DNA from: Sphingobacterium chuzhouense
Lineage (GTDB): Bacteria; Bacteroidota; Bacteroidia; Sphingobacteriales; Sphingobacteriaceae
Assembly (NCBI RefSeq): GCF_014692525.1
Contig: NZ_JACNYL010000001.1
Coordinates: forward strand, 1,302,001 to 1,366,000
Direction of reading: 5' to 3'
Length of the DNA: 64,000 nucleotides
This document shows positions 1 through 7,964 of the stretch, in pieces. Under the pieces are notes generated by a model. The model was not told where the DNA came from, searched no databases, and saw only the letters and a list, made by a program, of their open reading frames with translations. How positions within the stretch are numbered: position 1 is the first letter of the stretch; each line of letters starts with the position of its first letter. A program made the translations under genes and the position numbers.

Positions 1-822
1 TTTTAAGGGGGGAAAGAAAATCGGATTTTCAAGTCCAAAAAAGTTCATCATATTAAACACATAAACAATGAACAGCCCTAATAAATTTAAACCTGCGAAG
101 ATGAGCATAATCCACGCAATCATCTTTCCTATCAGACCAAAACAACCACTCAATAGATTACCTGCTGTACGTGCGCCACGACCGATACGCTCACCGGTTC
201 CAGAAAAAGTTTCCGAAAAGCTCTTCGTTTCTTCGTCGAAGGATTTTTTAAAGTTCTGTAAATTTGGTTCCTCACCGCGCATCGCCATTTTGTCGGCACG
301 GGTTTCTGCAATGGGCATAACAATCCAAAGGATAATGTATGCCAGAACACCGGAACCGCCGAGTAAGAAGAAAAGTACTAATAAAATACGTATCCAGATA
401 GGCTCTATACCAAAATAGTGTGCCAAACCACTACAAACCCCGCCCAACATCTTGTCATCCGGATCGCGCATCAGTTTTTTGCCGACATATTCTACATGGG
501 GAGCTTGCCCCGTCCGTTGCTCATGACCGACGTCCTCTTCCAACGTCGTCCCTTCGCTTTCTTCAAAATCGCTCACACGTCCCATCTGCTCAATGACCTG
601 CTGAACATCATCCAAATTGATGACCTCTTTACGCCCCGTTTGAATACGCTCATTAAACATTTCCGCAATACGATTTTCAATATCTTCCAGTATCTCTTTG
701 CTTTCAGCGGTATTTCCAAAATGCTTCTTAATATCAATCATATACGATCGTAACGTATCGTAGGCATCTTCCTCGATATGGAAGACAATGCTGTTGATAT
801 TTATAATAATTGTCCTGTTCAT
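1..822 (-). CDS. PspC domain protein (3' end outside window)
   Basis: Envelope-stress type inner-membrane protein; the 274 visible residues run off the left edge of the window with no stop. After a charged N-terminal region of about 115 residues comes the PspC core at roughly residues 120-170: 'MLGGVCSGLAHYFGIEP' followed by a hydrophobic segment ending LAYIILWIVMP. A further hydrophobic stretch lies near residues 235-262. The N-terminal extension before PspC is usual in Bacteroidota. The gene starts at ATG 822, 33 bases after the PadR gene on the same strand, so the two are probably one operon with PadR as repressor. The family is known for membrane-stress sensing; the exact signal here is unknown. 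Confidence 0.88.
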   Translation of the reverse strand, partial: MNRTIIININSIVFHIEEDAYDTLRSYMIDIKKHFGNTAESKEILEDIENRIAEMFNERIQTGRKEVINLDDVQQVIEQMGRVSDFEESEGTTLEEDVGHEQRTGQAPHVEYVGKKLMRDPDDKMLGGVCSGLAHYFGIEPIWIRILLVLFFLLGGSGVLAYIILWIVMPIAETRADKMAMRGEEPNLQNFKKSFDEETKSFSETFSGTGERIGRGARTAGNLLSGCFGLIGKMIAWIMLIFAGLNLLGLFIVYVFNMMNFFGLENPIFFPPLK

Positions 823-855
823 GACCTTGTTAATATATGTAGATGCTGTTCGTTA

Positions 856-1191
856 TTAGTCGTTTCGTCCTTGTAAGGATGTTTCCACTGCGAAAACAAG
901 TTCTTTCCATGTTACGTCTAGCCGAGATAACACAGCGCGCCCTTCATCCGTAATTTGATAATATTTACGGGGAGGCCCGGAGCTTGATTCTTTCCATGTA
1001 TAACTCAACAACCCATTGTTCTTCAAACGCGTTAGTAAAGGATATAATGTCCCTTCTACCACTAATAATTGGGCTTTCTTAAGTTCTCCAATAATATCTG
1101 AAGCATAAATCTCCCCTCGGGAAATGATAGAAAGGATACAGTATTCCAGTATCCCTTTCCGCATTTGGGTTTGTGTATTTTCTGCTATCAT
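856..1191 (-). CDS. PadR family transcriptional regulator
   Basis: Small winged-helix repressor of 111 residues, the usual length for the short PadR subfamily. The opening 'TQMRKGILEYCILSIIS', the wing region 'VVEGTLYPLLTRLKNNGLL' and 'GPPRKYYQITDEG' are hallmark PadR features. It is the first gene of a probable two-gene operon with the PspC gene downstream. A perfect 8-bp dyad lies in its own promoter, so autoregulation is likely. The start at ATG 1191 gives the full N-terminal helix and sits only a few bases downstream of the predicted transcription start, so the transcript would be nearly leaderless. Confidence 0.93.
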   Translation of the reverse strand: MIAENTQTQMRKGILEYCILSIISRGEIYASDIIGELKKAQLLVVEGTLYPLLTRLKNNGLLSYTWKESSSGPPRKYYQITDEGRAVLSRLDVTWKELVFAVETSLQGRND

Positions 1192-1198
1192 AACATTA

Positions 1199-1240
1199 CA
1201 AAGATATATGTTTTATACTGTACTATGCAATACATAGTAC
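1199..1240 (-). promoter_or_regulatory. PadR-pspC promoter with dyad operator
   Basis: Read on the minus strand, a -7 element TATCTTTG lies at 1206-1199 and a TTG at 1230-1228, with 21 bases between them, a good Bacteroidota promoter. The -33 element sits inside a perfect inverted repeat, GTACTATG (1220-1227), spacer of 5, CATAGTAC (1233-1240). PadR proteins bind dyads of this general kind, so this is a plausible autorepression operator. Binding itself is inferred. Confidence 0.7.
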
Positions 1241-1369
1241 TATAAAAATTACAAAAATTTATATAATTAATTGACTAATAGCATTTTATTTTTCAAAAAA
1301 CTCGTATTTAACTGTTTTTAAATATTATTTGCTTTGAAAGTTCCCTAATTAATACGACTTTTATCCCCC

Positions 1370-1753
1370 ATGTTGAGAAACTTGTTTAACTACATTTGGG
1401 CGATTGTTTGGGGTATTATGATGCTGTTGCTCATGGGAATGCCATCAGACGATATGCCGGGAGTTGGTTTTTTTGAAGGGTTTGATAAGATGGCACATTG
1501 TGGTTTCTTCTTTGTCTTTACTGCGTTGCTGTTATTGGGTTCTATCTCGCCAGCTAGCGGTAACCCATCTAAGATAAAAACAATCATCGTTACATTTCTT
1601 ATTGCCAGTATTTTTGCTTTCGGTACAGAAGCTATTCAATATTACCTGTCTACAGGCCGTCAAGCGGATTGGTGGGATATTTTTGCTGATTACGTTGGGA
1701 TAGGTATGGCTCTCTTCAGCTATATCTTGTTTTATCGGAGACGCGTATATTGA
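1370..1753 (+). CDS. VanZ-like family membrane protein
   Basis: Small integral membrane protein of 127 residues with about four hydrophobic segments. The motif 'GFFEGFDKMAHCGFFFVF' and the later 'FGTEAIQYYLSTGRQADWWD' are typical of VanZ-like proteins, in which a D-K-x-x-H near the second helix and a polar E-x-x-Q plus R-x-x-D/xWWD stretch are conserved. The family is named for teicoplanin-resistance VanZ, but most members have no known role, and resistance should not be assumed. It is monocistronic, convergent with comF, and starts at ATG 1370. Confidence 0.85.
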   Translation: MLRNLFNYIWAIVWGIMMLLLMGMPSDDMPGVGFFEGFDKMAHCGFFFVFTALLLLGSISPASGNPSKIKTIIVTFLIASIFAFGTEAIQYYLSTGRQADWWDIFADYVGIGMALFSYILFYRRRVY

Positions 1754-1763
1754 TAGATATATC

Positions 1764-2456
1764 TTAGGCTATCGCTAATACAGCCACGGAAACTTTACAA
1801 TGGCACTGTTCAGCAAGCGTTCGCGCCGCAGAAGCAATAGTAGCTCCGGTTGTAAAAACATCGTCCACCAATAACACATGCCTATTTTCAAAGACGGAAG
1901 GTTGAGCACAAGAAAAAGCATTTTCGACGTTGTCATAGCGTTCCACACGACTTTTCTTGGTTTGTGTTTCTGTATTTGTTACCCGTATAAAATCCACTGG
2001 ATTTAAGGGCAATGACATAGCTCCAGCAATGCCTTGGGCAATATATTCACTCTGATTGTATCCTCGAACTCGTTTCTTCTTTCGATGAAGCGGCAATGGA
2101 ACCACCACATCAATATTTGTGTAAAACGGAGAAGTGCACAATTGCGCACCAAAGCACGTCCCCAGATATTCCCCAACACGTCGATCTTTAAGGTATTTCA
2201 ATTTATGAATCATAGCTTGTACCACGGAAGATTTTGAAAATGAGAGATAGGCCGCACCAGCTTCAATAGGTGCTTTACCCAATAGGCGTTGGGTGATTTC
2301 GTTTTGTTGGAAAAGATAATGATCGTTTATAGGTAAATGGAATCGGCAGGTGGTACAAATAAATTCTTCTTGGTACAAAAGAACATTTTCGCAGGAAACG
2401 CATAATGGTGGGAACAAAATAGACACGAAGCTTTCCCAATACAATTTGATTTGCAT
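1764..2456 (-). CDS. comF: ComF family phosphoribosyltransferase-like protein
   Basis: ComF/GntX-like protein of 230 residues. An N-terminal Cys pair region (PPLCVSCENV ... FICTTC) resembles the zinc finger of ComF proteins, and the C-terminal half is a type I PRTase fold with the PRPP-binding motif 'VLLVDDVFTTGAT'. 'KKRVRGYNQSEYIA' is the family's R-x-R-G-[YF]-N-Q signature. ComF is linked to DNA uptake in competent bacteria; its enzymatic role is unsettled. An in-frame TTG at 2483 lies inside a possible -7 box (TAGATTTG, 2488-2481), so ATG 2456 is preferred. Repeat element A begins directly upstream of that -7 box. Confidence 0.9.
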   Translation of the reverse strand: MQIKLYWESFVSILFPPLCVSCENVLLYQEEFICTTCRFHLPINDHYLFQQNEITQRLLGKAPIEAGAAYLSFSKSSVVQAMIHKLKYLKDRRVGEYLGTCFGAQLCTSPFYTNIDVVVPLPLHRKKKRVRGYNQSEYIAQGIAGAMSLPLNPVDFIRVTNTETQTKKSRVERYDNVENAFSCAQPSVFENRHVLLVDDVFTTGATIASAARTLAEQCHCKVSVAVLAIA

Positions 2457-2488
2457 ACTGTTTATTACAATTGGTATATACAAATCTA

Positions 2489-2636
2489 GGATTTATGTTC
2501 TTTTTTTAGAAAAAAGAATCAAAAAATCGTCGCTTCAAATCTTTGAGAGGGTTGATCCGTGCTAAGGATGAGTTACTACATACCTCAAAAATTTGGATGC
2601 GACACTTAATGTTAAGGGAGGGATGATGCAATGGCG
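2489..2636 (+). repeat. Structured repeat element, copy A
   Basis: About 148 bases between comF and rlmN, with a second copy at 32134-32275 on the other strand. In order: a small hairpin of the form TTCTTTTT/AAAAAGAA (2498-2518); CGTCGC (2528-2533); internal TT; a 12-bp arm (2536-2547); a 36-base loop containing CTAAGGATGAG (2562-2572); the matching arm (2584-2595, one mismatch); internal GAT; GCGAC (2599-2603); six bases; then GTTAAGGGAGGGAT. The other copy shares the ends, loop motif and internal TT/GAT loop but has a different, still complementary, stem. No coding potential was seen. Function is unknown: a structured RNA or a small non-autonomous mobile repeat both fit. Confidence 0.8.
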
Positions 2637-2689
2637 ACTTGGTTACCAGTTGGAGGTTAATTGATAAAAAAGTTGTCTAAAGAAAACTT

Positions 2690-3748
2690 CTAAGCGACAG
2701 TTTCCTCTTTAATGGCGAGCTGACCACAGGCGGCATCAATATCTTTCCCCCGGCTGCGGCGGACGTTGGTCACAATATCTTGGCTGCGTAAATAATTTGC
2801 AAACTGATCGATTTTATCCGCCTCAGCATTCACAAAATCAGCTAAAGCGATCGGGTTGTATTCGATAATATTCACTTTACAGGGTACATGCTTACAAAAT
2901 CTGGCAAGCTCTTTCGCATCCTGCAATTCATCATTGAAATGGTGGAACACAATGTATTCAAATGTTACAGGATTCTTGGTTTTTGTGTAATAATATTTTA
3001 ATGCGTCTGCTAATGCTGCCAAAGAGTTTTGTTCATTAATGGGCATAATCTGGTTTCGCTTTTCATCGTTTGCGGCATGTAATGACAAAGCTAAATTAAA
3101 GCGCACTTCATCATCTCCCAGCTTCTTAATCATCTTGGCAATCCCCGCGGTAGACACCGTGATACGCTTTGCTGCCATATTCAAACCATCAGGAGCTGTA
3201 ATACGCTCTACTGATTTCATCATACCGCTGTAGTTCAATAAAGGCTCACCCATTCCCATGTAGACAATGTTGGTCAACGGTTGATGGTACTTCTCCTCAG
3301 CCTGTTTAGCAATTAACACTACCTGATCATATATTTCATCAGCTTGCAGGTTCCGTTTTCGTTCCATATAGCCTGTAGCACAGAATTTACAAGTTAAGCT
3401 ACATCCTACCTGTGAACTTACACATGCTGTCATCCGATCCGGAGTTGGAATCAGTACACCTTCAATTACATTTCCATCATATAGGGTAAAGCTACTCTTA
3501 ATCGTCTTGTCCGAGCTCACCTGTGACTCCCGAACGTTCACAGCACGTATCTCAAAGTTACTTTTCAGTGTTTCACGCAATGCCTTGCTCAGATTCGTCA
3601 TCTGGTCAAAATCCGTACATGATTTCGACCATAGCCATTCATATACCTGTTTCGCCCGGAATCCTTGTTCGCCCATTGCAGTTAGCTTATCTTTTAACTC
3701 TGATAAACTTAAACTCCTGATATCAATTAATTTACTCTGCTGTACCAC
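2690..3748 (-). CDS. rlmN: 23S rRNA (adenine(2503)-C(2))-methyltransferase RlmN
   Basis: Radical SAM enzyme of 352 residues that makes m2A2503 in 23S rRNA and, in characterised homologues, m2A37 in some tRNAs. It has the radical-SAM cluster motif C-x3-C-x2-C in 'CSLTCKFCATGYMERKR', the 'GMGEPLLNY' SAM-binding segment, and the C-terminal catalytic cysteine in 'GKDIDAACGQLA' (Cys341). No ATG lies near the N-terminus; GTG 3748 gives a full-length protein beginning before the conserved LSLSELKDKL. It is the last gene of a tight minus-strand series with MiaE and the LLM oxidoreductase, giving two RNA-modification genes in one series. Confidence 0.96.
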   Translation of the reverse strand: MVQQSKLIDIRSLSLSELKDKLTAMGEQGFRAKQVYEWLWSKSCTDFDQMTNLSKALRETLKSNFEIRAVNVRESQVSSDKTIKSSFTLYDGNVIEGVLIPTPDRMTACVSSQVGCSLTCKFCATGYMERKRNLQADEIYDQVVLIAKQAEEKYHQPLTNIVYMGMGEPLLNYSGMMKSVERITAPDGLNMAAKRITVSTAGIAKMIKKLGDDEVRFNLALSLHAANDEKRNQIMPINEQNSLAALADALKYYYTKTKNPVTFEYIVFHHFNDELQDAKELARFCKHVPCKVNIIEYNPIALADFVNAEADKIDQFANYLRSQDIVTNVRRSRGKDIDAACGQLAIKEETVA

Positions 3749-3767
3749 GGTACAAAGATAGGGAATT

Positions 3768-4802
3768 TTATTTCAATGCCTCTTTCACTTTCGGGATAAT
3801 CTGCGAGCCGTACAATTCAATTGCTTTCATCATGTCTTTATGATCCGGACTACCCACATCCATGTGTGCAGAAAAACGAGTGAGTCCAAACATCTCGATA
3901 ACATGTAAGATCTTTTCTACGGATTCGTTTACATCTCCGACCACCAGATGTCCATGAATGGAATGCCCGAAATCGTATTGTGAACGTTGGTAAGGAGGCC
4001 AACCTCTCGAAGCACCGACTCTATTCATCTGTGCAGCATAAAGGGGATAATACCGGTCAGCTACTTCCTGTCCATTTTCTCCAAAAAAAGCATGCATGTG
4101 AACTCCTACTTGAAAGTCTTCCATAGCATGTCCATTGTCCTCCCACGTTTGTTGATATATTTCAAACAAGGGTTTAAAGTTTTGAATTGCGCCACCGATA
4201 ATGGCAAACATAACCGGAAGCCCCAGTTTTCCTGCTCGGATTACCGAAGAAGTTGTGCCGCCGACGGCTACCCAGATTGGTAACGAACCACGGACAGGGC
4301 GCGGAAATATTTCTTGATTGATCAAGGGTTTGCGGAACTTGCCCGACCAGGTAACGGTATCCTGCTTATTCAATCGTAACAGCAAAGCTAATTTTTCCTC
4401 GAAGAGTTCCGCATAGTCCTTCAGATCATAACCGAATAGTGGAAAAGACTCTATAAAGGATCCTCGACCGGCCATTATTTCTGCCCGTCCATTTGATAAA
4501 AGATCTACCGTTGAAAAGTCTTGAAATAACTTAACAGGGTCGGCCGAACTAATAACGGAAACCGCACTGCCTAGTTTGATGTTCTTGGTTACCGTAGCGG
4601 CGGCCGCCAGTATAATTTCCGGAGAAGAAACGGCGTAATCTATTCGATGGTGTTCACCCATTCCAAAGAAATCCACACCCACTTCATCCATCAATTTGAT
4701 TTCCTCGATAATCTCCTGCGTACGCTGCGCCGCAGATTGCATTTTACCTGTTGTGGGATCAATATGCACATCTCCAAACATGCCTATTCCTAATTCAATC
4801 AT
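3768..4802 (-). CDS. LLM class flavin-dependent oxidoreductase
   Basis: Luciferase-like monooxygenase-fold protein of 344 residues, the full family length. The N-terminus 'LGIGMFGDVHIDP', 'VDFFGMGEHHRIDYAVSSPEIILAAAA', and 'GRAEIMAGRGSF' are the usual conserved blocks; the last contributes to flavin binding. Substrate is not predictable; such enzymes use FMN or F420 for oxidation of small organics or alkanesulfonates. It lies 20 bases upstream of rlmN and 72 bases after MiaE on the same strand, so co-transcription is likely but a functional link to RNA modification is not evident. Confidence 0.9.
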   Translation of the reverse strand: MIELGIGMFGDVHIDPTTGKMQSAAQRTQEIIEEIKLMDEVGVDFFGMGEHHRIDYAVSSPEIILAAAATVTKNIKLGSAVSVISSADPVKLFQDFSTVDLLSNGRAEIMAGRGSFIESFPLFGYDLKDYAELFEEKLALLLRLNKQDTVTWSGKFRKPLINQEIFPRPVRGSLPIWVAVGGTTSSVIRAGKLGLPVMFAIIGGAIQNFKPLFEIYQQTWEDNGHAMEDFQVGVHMHAFFGENGQEVADRYYPLYAAQMNRVGASRGWPPYQRSQYDFGHSIHGHLVVGDVNESVEKILHVIEMFGLTRFSAHMDVGSPDHKDMMKAIELYGSQIIPKVKEALK

Positions 4803-4874
4803 AGCTTTTTTTCCTTTCTGCTACAAAAATAGTGTATCCCCAACGTCAAGACATTGATATACATCAATAAATGC

Positions 4875-5456
4875 TTACCCGTGGATATATTCTTTTTTAC
4901 CGTAGCTCTGGATCAGTTCCCCTTCAAAATCTAACCATTCTTGCCATCTTTTATCGACGTCGACATCCGTTGTATATTTACGTGCAAAATGGAGAAAAGT
5001 GGTGTAATGATTAGCCTCAGAAACCATCAAATCGTGGTAGAATTTTGCCAGCTCCTGGTCGTTTATATTTTTAGACAGCACGCGAAAACGTTCACAACTA
5101 CGTGCTTCAATCATCGCAGCGAATAGTAGCCGGTCTATAAAAGCTTGATTACGGGAACCATCTTTCTTAGAGAATTTCATCAGCTGCCCGACATAGTCGT
5201 CTTTTCTTTCCCGTCCTAATGCATATCCTCGAGCTTTAATAATATCGATCACCATCTGGAAATGCTGCATTTCTTCTATTGCAATAGCAGTCAGCTCATG
5301 GACAAGATCTTCATGTTCTGGATTCTGCGTAATTAACGTAATGGCATTAGAAGCCGCTTTTTGTTCGCACCAAGCATGGTCTGTCAGAATCTCATCCAAA
5401 TTAGATTCTGCGATATTTGCCCAACGAGGGTCTGTCAATAATTTCAATCCTAACAT
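4875..5456 (-). CDS. miaE: tRNA-(ms2io6A)-hydroxylase MiaE
   Basis: Non-haem di-iron hydroxylase of 193 residues from the ferritin-like fold, expected to hydroxylate the isopentenyl group of ms2i6A37 in tRNA. Visible features are the helical carboxylate/His pattern: 'DHAWCEQKAASNAITLI', 'AIEEMQHFQMV' (E-E-x-x-H), 'ARSCERFRVLS' and 'VSEANHYTTFLHFA' (E-x-x-H). Length and the start 'MLGLKLLTDPRW' match the family. It sits 22 bases after the gluconate 2-dehydrogenase subunit 3 gene and is probably co-transcribed. Its substrate depends on MiaA/MiaB products made elsewhere in the genome. Confidence 0.92.
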   Translation of the reverse strand: MLGLKLLTDPRWANIAESNLDEILTDHAWCEQKAASNAITLITQNPEHEDLVHELTAIAIEEMQHFQMVIDIIKARGYALGRERKDDYVGQLMKFSKKDGSRNQAFIDRLLFAAMIEARSCERFRVLSKNINDQELAKFYHDLMVSEANHYTTFLHFARKYTTDVDVDKRWQEWLDFEGELIQSYGKKEYIHG

Positions 5457-5478
5457 ACGAATTCAATAAATCACAAAA

Positions 5479-6117
5479 TTATCCCAAAAAGTTTTCCGGG
5501 TTAAACCCATGCTCCTTTAATACGTCTTCGGGAACACCGTTCCACACACCTGGTCTATTTCCTACATAACCAATATCCTTAACCCCCATCTCCGTCGTAT
5601 AGAAACCCGACGCTGTCAAGTTACGCATCAAGGAGAAAAACGCAACACCTTGTTGCATTTCTGGCTTCGCTTTATCCGGATAAGCAATTTCGTCGATAAG
5701 TTCAATTTGTTGCTCTTTCGTGCATTTTATAAAAGCATTACCATATCGTTTCTGGCATTGTACATCTGTCCATTTTAACCCACCGCGCATAGGAATCTTG
5801 TTAGAAGGAAGATCCTTAACAATAAATTCGATAAAGTCCGGCACACCTGCTTCTGAAGCACTCCCAGATACATCATCCTTTGGTATAATAATATTCGCCA
5901 ATACGGTAATGGTCGCCATTTCATGGTCTGTAAAAAACTTTTCTTCCAACAGTTTTTGCGTCCGTTCGTGTTCCCAATCCTCTACGCCCGGCAACTTATT
6001 AGAAGTCTCACTGGCGATTCTCGCTTCCTTTGCACTCTCTCCATTACAGGCTGTCGTTAAAACACCTGCACCTGCCGCAAGCAACCCTAATGCCTTAAGA
6101 GATTCTCTTCTATTCAT
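5479..6117 (-). CDS. Gluconate 2-dehydrogenase subunit 3 family protein (Tat lipoprotein)
   Basis: Small partner subunit of a GMC-type membrane dehydrogenase, 212 residues from ATG 6117 (an upstream in-frame start would overlap the preceding gene). The N-terminus 'MNRRESLKALGLLAAGAG' carries a twin-arginine pair followed by a hydrophobic core and a Cys in 'VLTTACNG', so it is probably Tat-exported and lipid-modified. The block 'HEMATITVLANIIIPKDDVSGSASEAGVPDF' (shown in parts: FTDHEMATITVLAN, IIPKDD, GVPDFI) is characteristic of the family. It follows the GMC gene by 11 bases. In known complexes the catalytic subunit hitch-hikes through Tat with this subunit, which fits the GMC protein lacking its own signal. 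Confidence 0.88.
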   Translation of the reverse strand: MNRRESLKALGLLAAGAGVLTTACNGESAKEARIASETSNKLPGVEDWEHERTQKLLEEKFFTDHEMATITVLANIIIPKDDVSGSASEAGVPDFIEFIVKDLPSNKIPMRGGLKWTDVQCQKRYGNAFIKCTKEQQIELIDEIAYPDKAKPEMQQGVAFFSLMRNLTASGFYTTEMGVKDIGYVGNRPGVWNGVPEDVLKEHGFNPENFLG

Positions 6118-6128
6118 ATCTTTTTCGA

Positions 6129-7865
6129 TTAGCCATTTAACTTTTTCTTCTCTTCCAATATGTATTCTGCTGTTCGCATGGACAGCGCCAAAATAGTCCA
6201 AGTTAGGTTCTTGTCTCCTTGTTGTACAAAAGGGCCTGCATCCACTACATACAAGTTCTTACAATCGTGCGCCTGACCCCATTTATTCAACACGGAAGTT
6301 TTCGGATCATTTCCCATACGGGTAGTGCCTCCTTCGTGGATAATTACACCCGGAGCTTCTAAACCATATTTTGTTTCCGGCCCCTGCTCGCTCGACAAAA
6401 CAACCGCTCCCATCTCGTGCATGATGGACTTGAATGTGTCTTGCATATGCTTGGCCTGTTCAACCTCTTCGTTGGCCCATTTGTAGTGAAAACGTAATAC
6501 AGGAATACCATATTTATCCACGCGTGTTGGGTCTATCTCGCAATAGTTATCTTTTCTTGCCAACGCCGTGCCACGTCCGGCCATTCCGATGGATGCACCG
6601 TAAAAGCGACGATAATCTTGCTTAAGCAACGCACCGTATCCGCCACTGTCCCGCGTTTCTCCATTCTTCCCCGCCACCATTCCGACAGCTCCAGGAACCC
6701 AATTTAAGAATCCATACCCCGGCATATTCAATCCACTACCATATTCAATATGATAACCTCTAGGGAAACGCAATTTTTTATTGTCTTCCCACCAAGGGGA
6801 ATAAATATGCACGCTACCAACACCATCTTCGTTGAAACGTTTTCTATCTAGCAATTGTGGTAAAAATCCCCAAGCACTTGCCCCCGTAGAATCGTGTAGA
6901 TACCTACCCACTAAGCCACTACTATTACCAACTCCACCTGGATGGGCGGATGATTTGGAGTTCAACATAATGCGCGCACTTTCACAAGCACTTGCACCCA
7001 AGATTACCGTCTTTCCCCTTACGGCATATTCTTGTAAGCTCTTCGTATCTACGTAAGAAACACCCGTCGCCAGCCCCTCATCGTTTGTGAGCACCTCACG
7101 AACCATAGCATTGTCTATCACCTTTAGATTTCCGGTCTTCATTGCCGGCATAACCAAGCAAGAAGAAGAAGAAAAATCACCGTAGACCTTGCAGGCTCTT
7201 CCACATTGCCCACAATAGAAGCATGTTCCACGTCCTTTAATTTCTGGAGAAGATTCTGTCAAAACTGCTCCCCGGCCAGGAAGAACTGGAACACCAGCTT
7301 TTTTTGCCCCTCTGGCGATATAAAGCTCCCCTAAACGTGGTTTCGGCGGTTTCATAAAGATTCCGTCCGGCTCGTTCGGGTATCCTTCTACCGTACCATA
7401 TATACCGATCATACGGTCTACCCGATCATAAAATGGTTTGACCTCTTCATAGCTGATAGGCCATTCCTCGGTAATACCATCTGTTGGTTTGAAGTCATCT
7501 GGTCCCATCCGTAAAGAAATACGCCCCCAGTGATTTGTTCGCCCGCCAAGCATGCGGGCACGAAACCATTCAAATTCTGTCCCCGCTACCGTGGTATAAG
7601 GCTCTCCTTCTAATTGCCACCCGCCATAGGCTGCATCAAAATCACCAAACGGACGAGTCGTTCCCGCTCCTCTACGGGGCGACTCCCAGGGCCACCGCAA
7701 CTGCAATGCGTCCTTCGCGGGATCCCAAAACGGCCCTGCTTCCAACATCAATACGTTAAGTCCGGCGTGGGCTAGAATATAACCAGCCATACCACCGCCC
7801 GCTCCAGACCCCACAACAATAGCGTCATAAACTTCCGGACTCTCTTTTATCTGATAATCGCCCAT
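6129..7865 (-). CDS. GMC family FAD-dependent oxidoreductase (catalytic subunit)
   Basis: Flavoprotein dehydrogenase of 578 residues paired with the small subunit downstream. The FAD-binding motif 'AIVVGSGAGGGMAGYILA' is at residues 15-32, 'MLGGRTNHWGR' near 105-115, and the C-terminal GMC block 'HEGGTTRMGNDPKTSV' and 'DKNLTWTILALSMRTAEYI' near the end. No signal peptide is seen, consistent with Tat co-export. Cys215, Cys218, Cys221 and Cys225 form a C-x2-C-x2-C-x3-C cluster in 'TCFYCGQCGRACKVYG', reminiscent of the Fe-S site of FAD-glucose and fructose dehydrogenases. The substrate is probably a sugar or sugar acid; which one cannot be read from sequence. Confidence 0.9.
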   Translation of the reverse strand: MGDYQIKESPEVYDAIVVGSGAGGGMAGYILAHAGLNVLMLEAGPFWDPAKDALQLRWPWESPRRGAGTTRPFGDFDAAYGGWQLEGEPYTTVAGTEFEWFRARMLGGRTNHWGRISLRMGPDDFKPTDGITEEWPISYEEVKPFYDRVDRMIGIYGTVEGYPNEPDGIFMKPPKPRLGELYIARGAKKAGVPVLPGRGAVLTESSPEIKGRGTCFYCGQCGRACKVYGDFSSSSCLVMPAMKTGNLKVIDNAMVREVLTNDEGLATGVSYVDTKSLQEYAVRGKTVILGASACESARIMLNSKSSAHPGGVGNSSGLVGRYLHDSTGASAWGFLPQLLDRKRFNEDGVGSVHIYSPWWEDNKKLRFPRGYHIEYGSGLNMPGYGFLNWVPGAVGMVAGKNGETRDSGGYGALLKQDYRRFYGASIGMAGRGTALARKDNYCEIDPTRVDKYGIPVLRFHYKWANEEVEQAKHMQDTFKSIMHEMGAVVLSSEQGPETKYGLEAPGVIIHEGGTTRMGNDPKTSVLNKWGQAHDCKNLYVVDAGPFVQQGDKNLTWTILALSMRTAEYILEEKKKLNG

Positions 7866-7964
7866 ATTTTTGTGAATTTATAAAAAAGCGGTAAAATTAT
7901 TTCTCTTCTCTGATACTGCTTAGCCACAACCAAAGTAAAGAAAATTTCTAATTTGAAAAGAATG

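Noticed and set aside
68..753. Two plus-strand open frames over the first 750 bases
   Set aside because: They are antisense to the PspC gene, whose minus-strand frame has clear family motifs; the plus frames have no recognisable sequence.
1370..1753. VanZ-like protein as an antibiotic-resistance gene
   Set aside because: No other van genes are nearby and the VanZ-like family is broad and mostly of unknown role.
2489..2636. Reading the structured repeat as an integron attC site
   Set aside because: The ends do not match the RYYYAAC/GTTRRRY core sites and no integrase or gene-cassette arrangement is present.
5720..6196. A 158-codon plus-strand frame
   Set aside because: It is the complement of the gluconate 2-dehydrogenase subunit 3 gene, with no own motifs or start signals.
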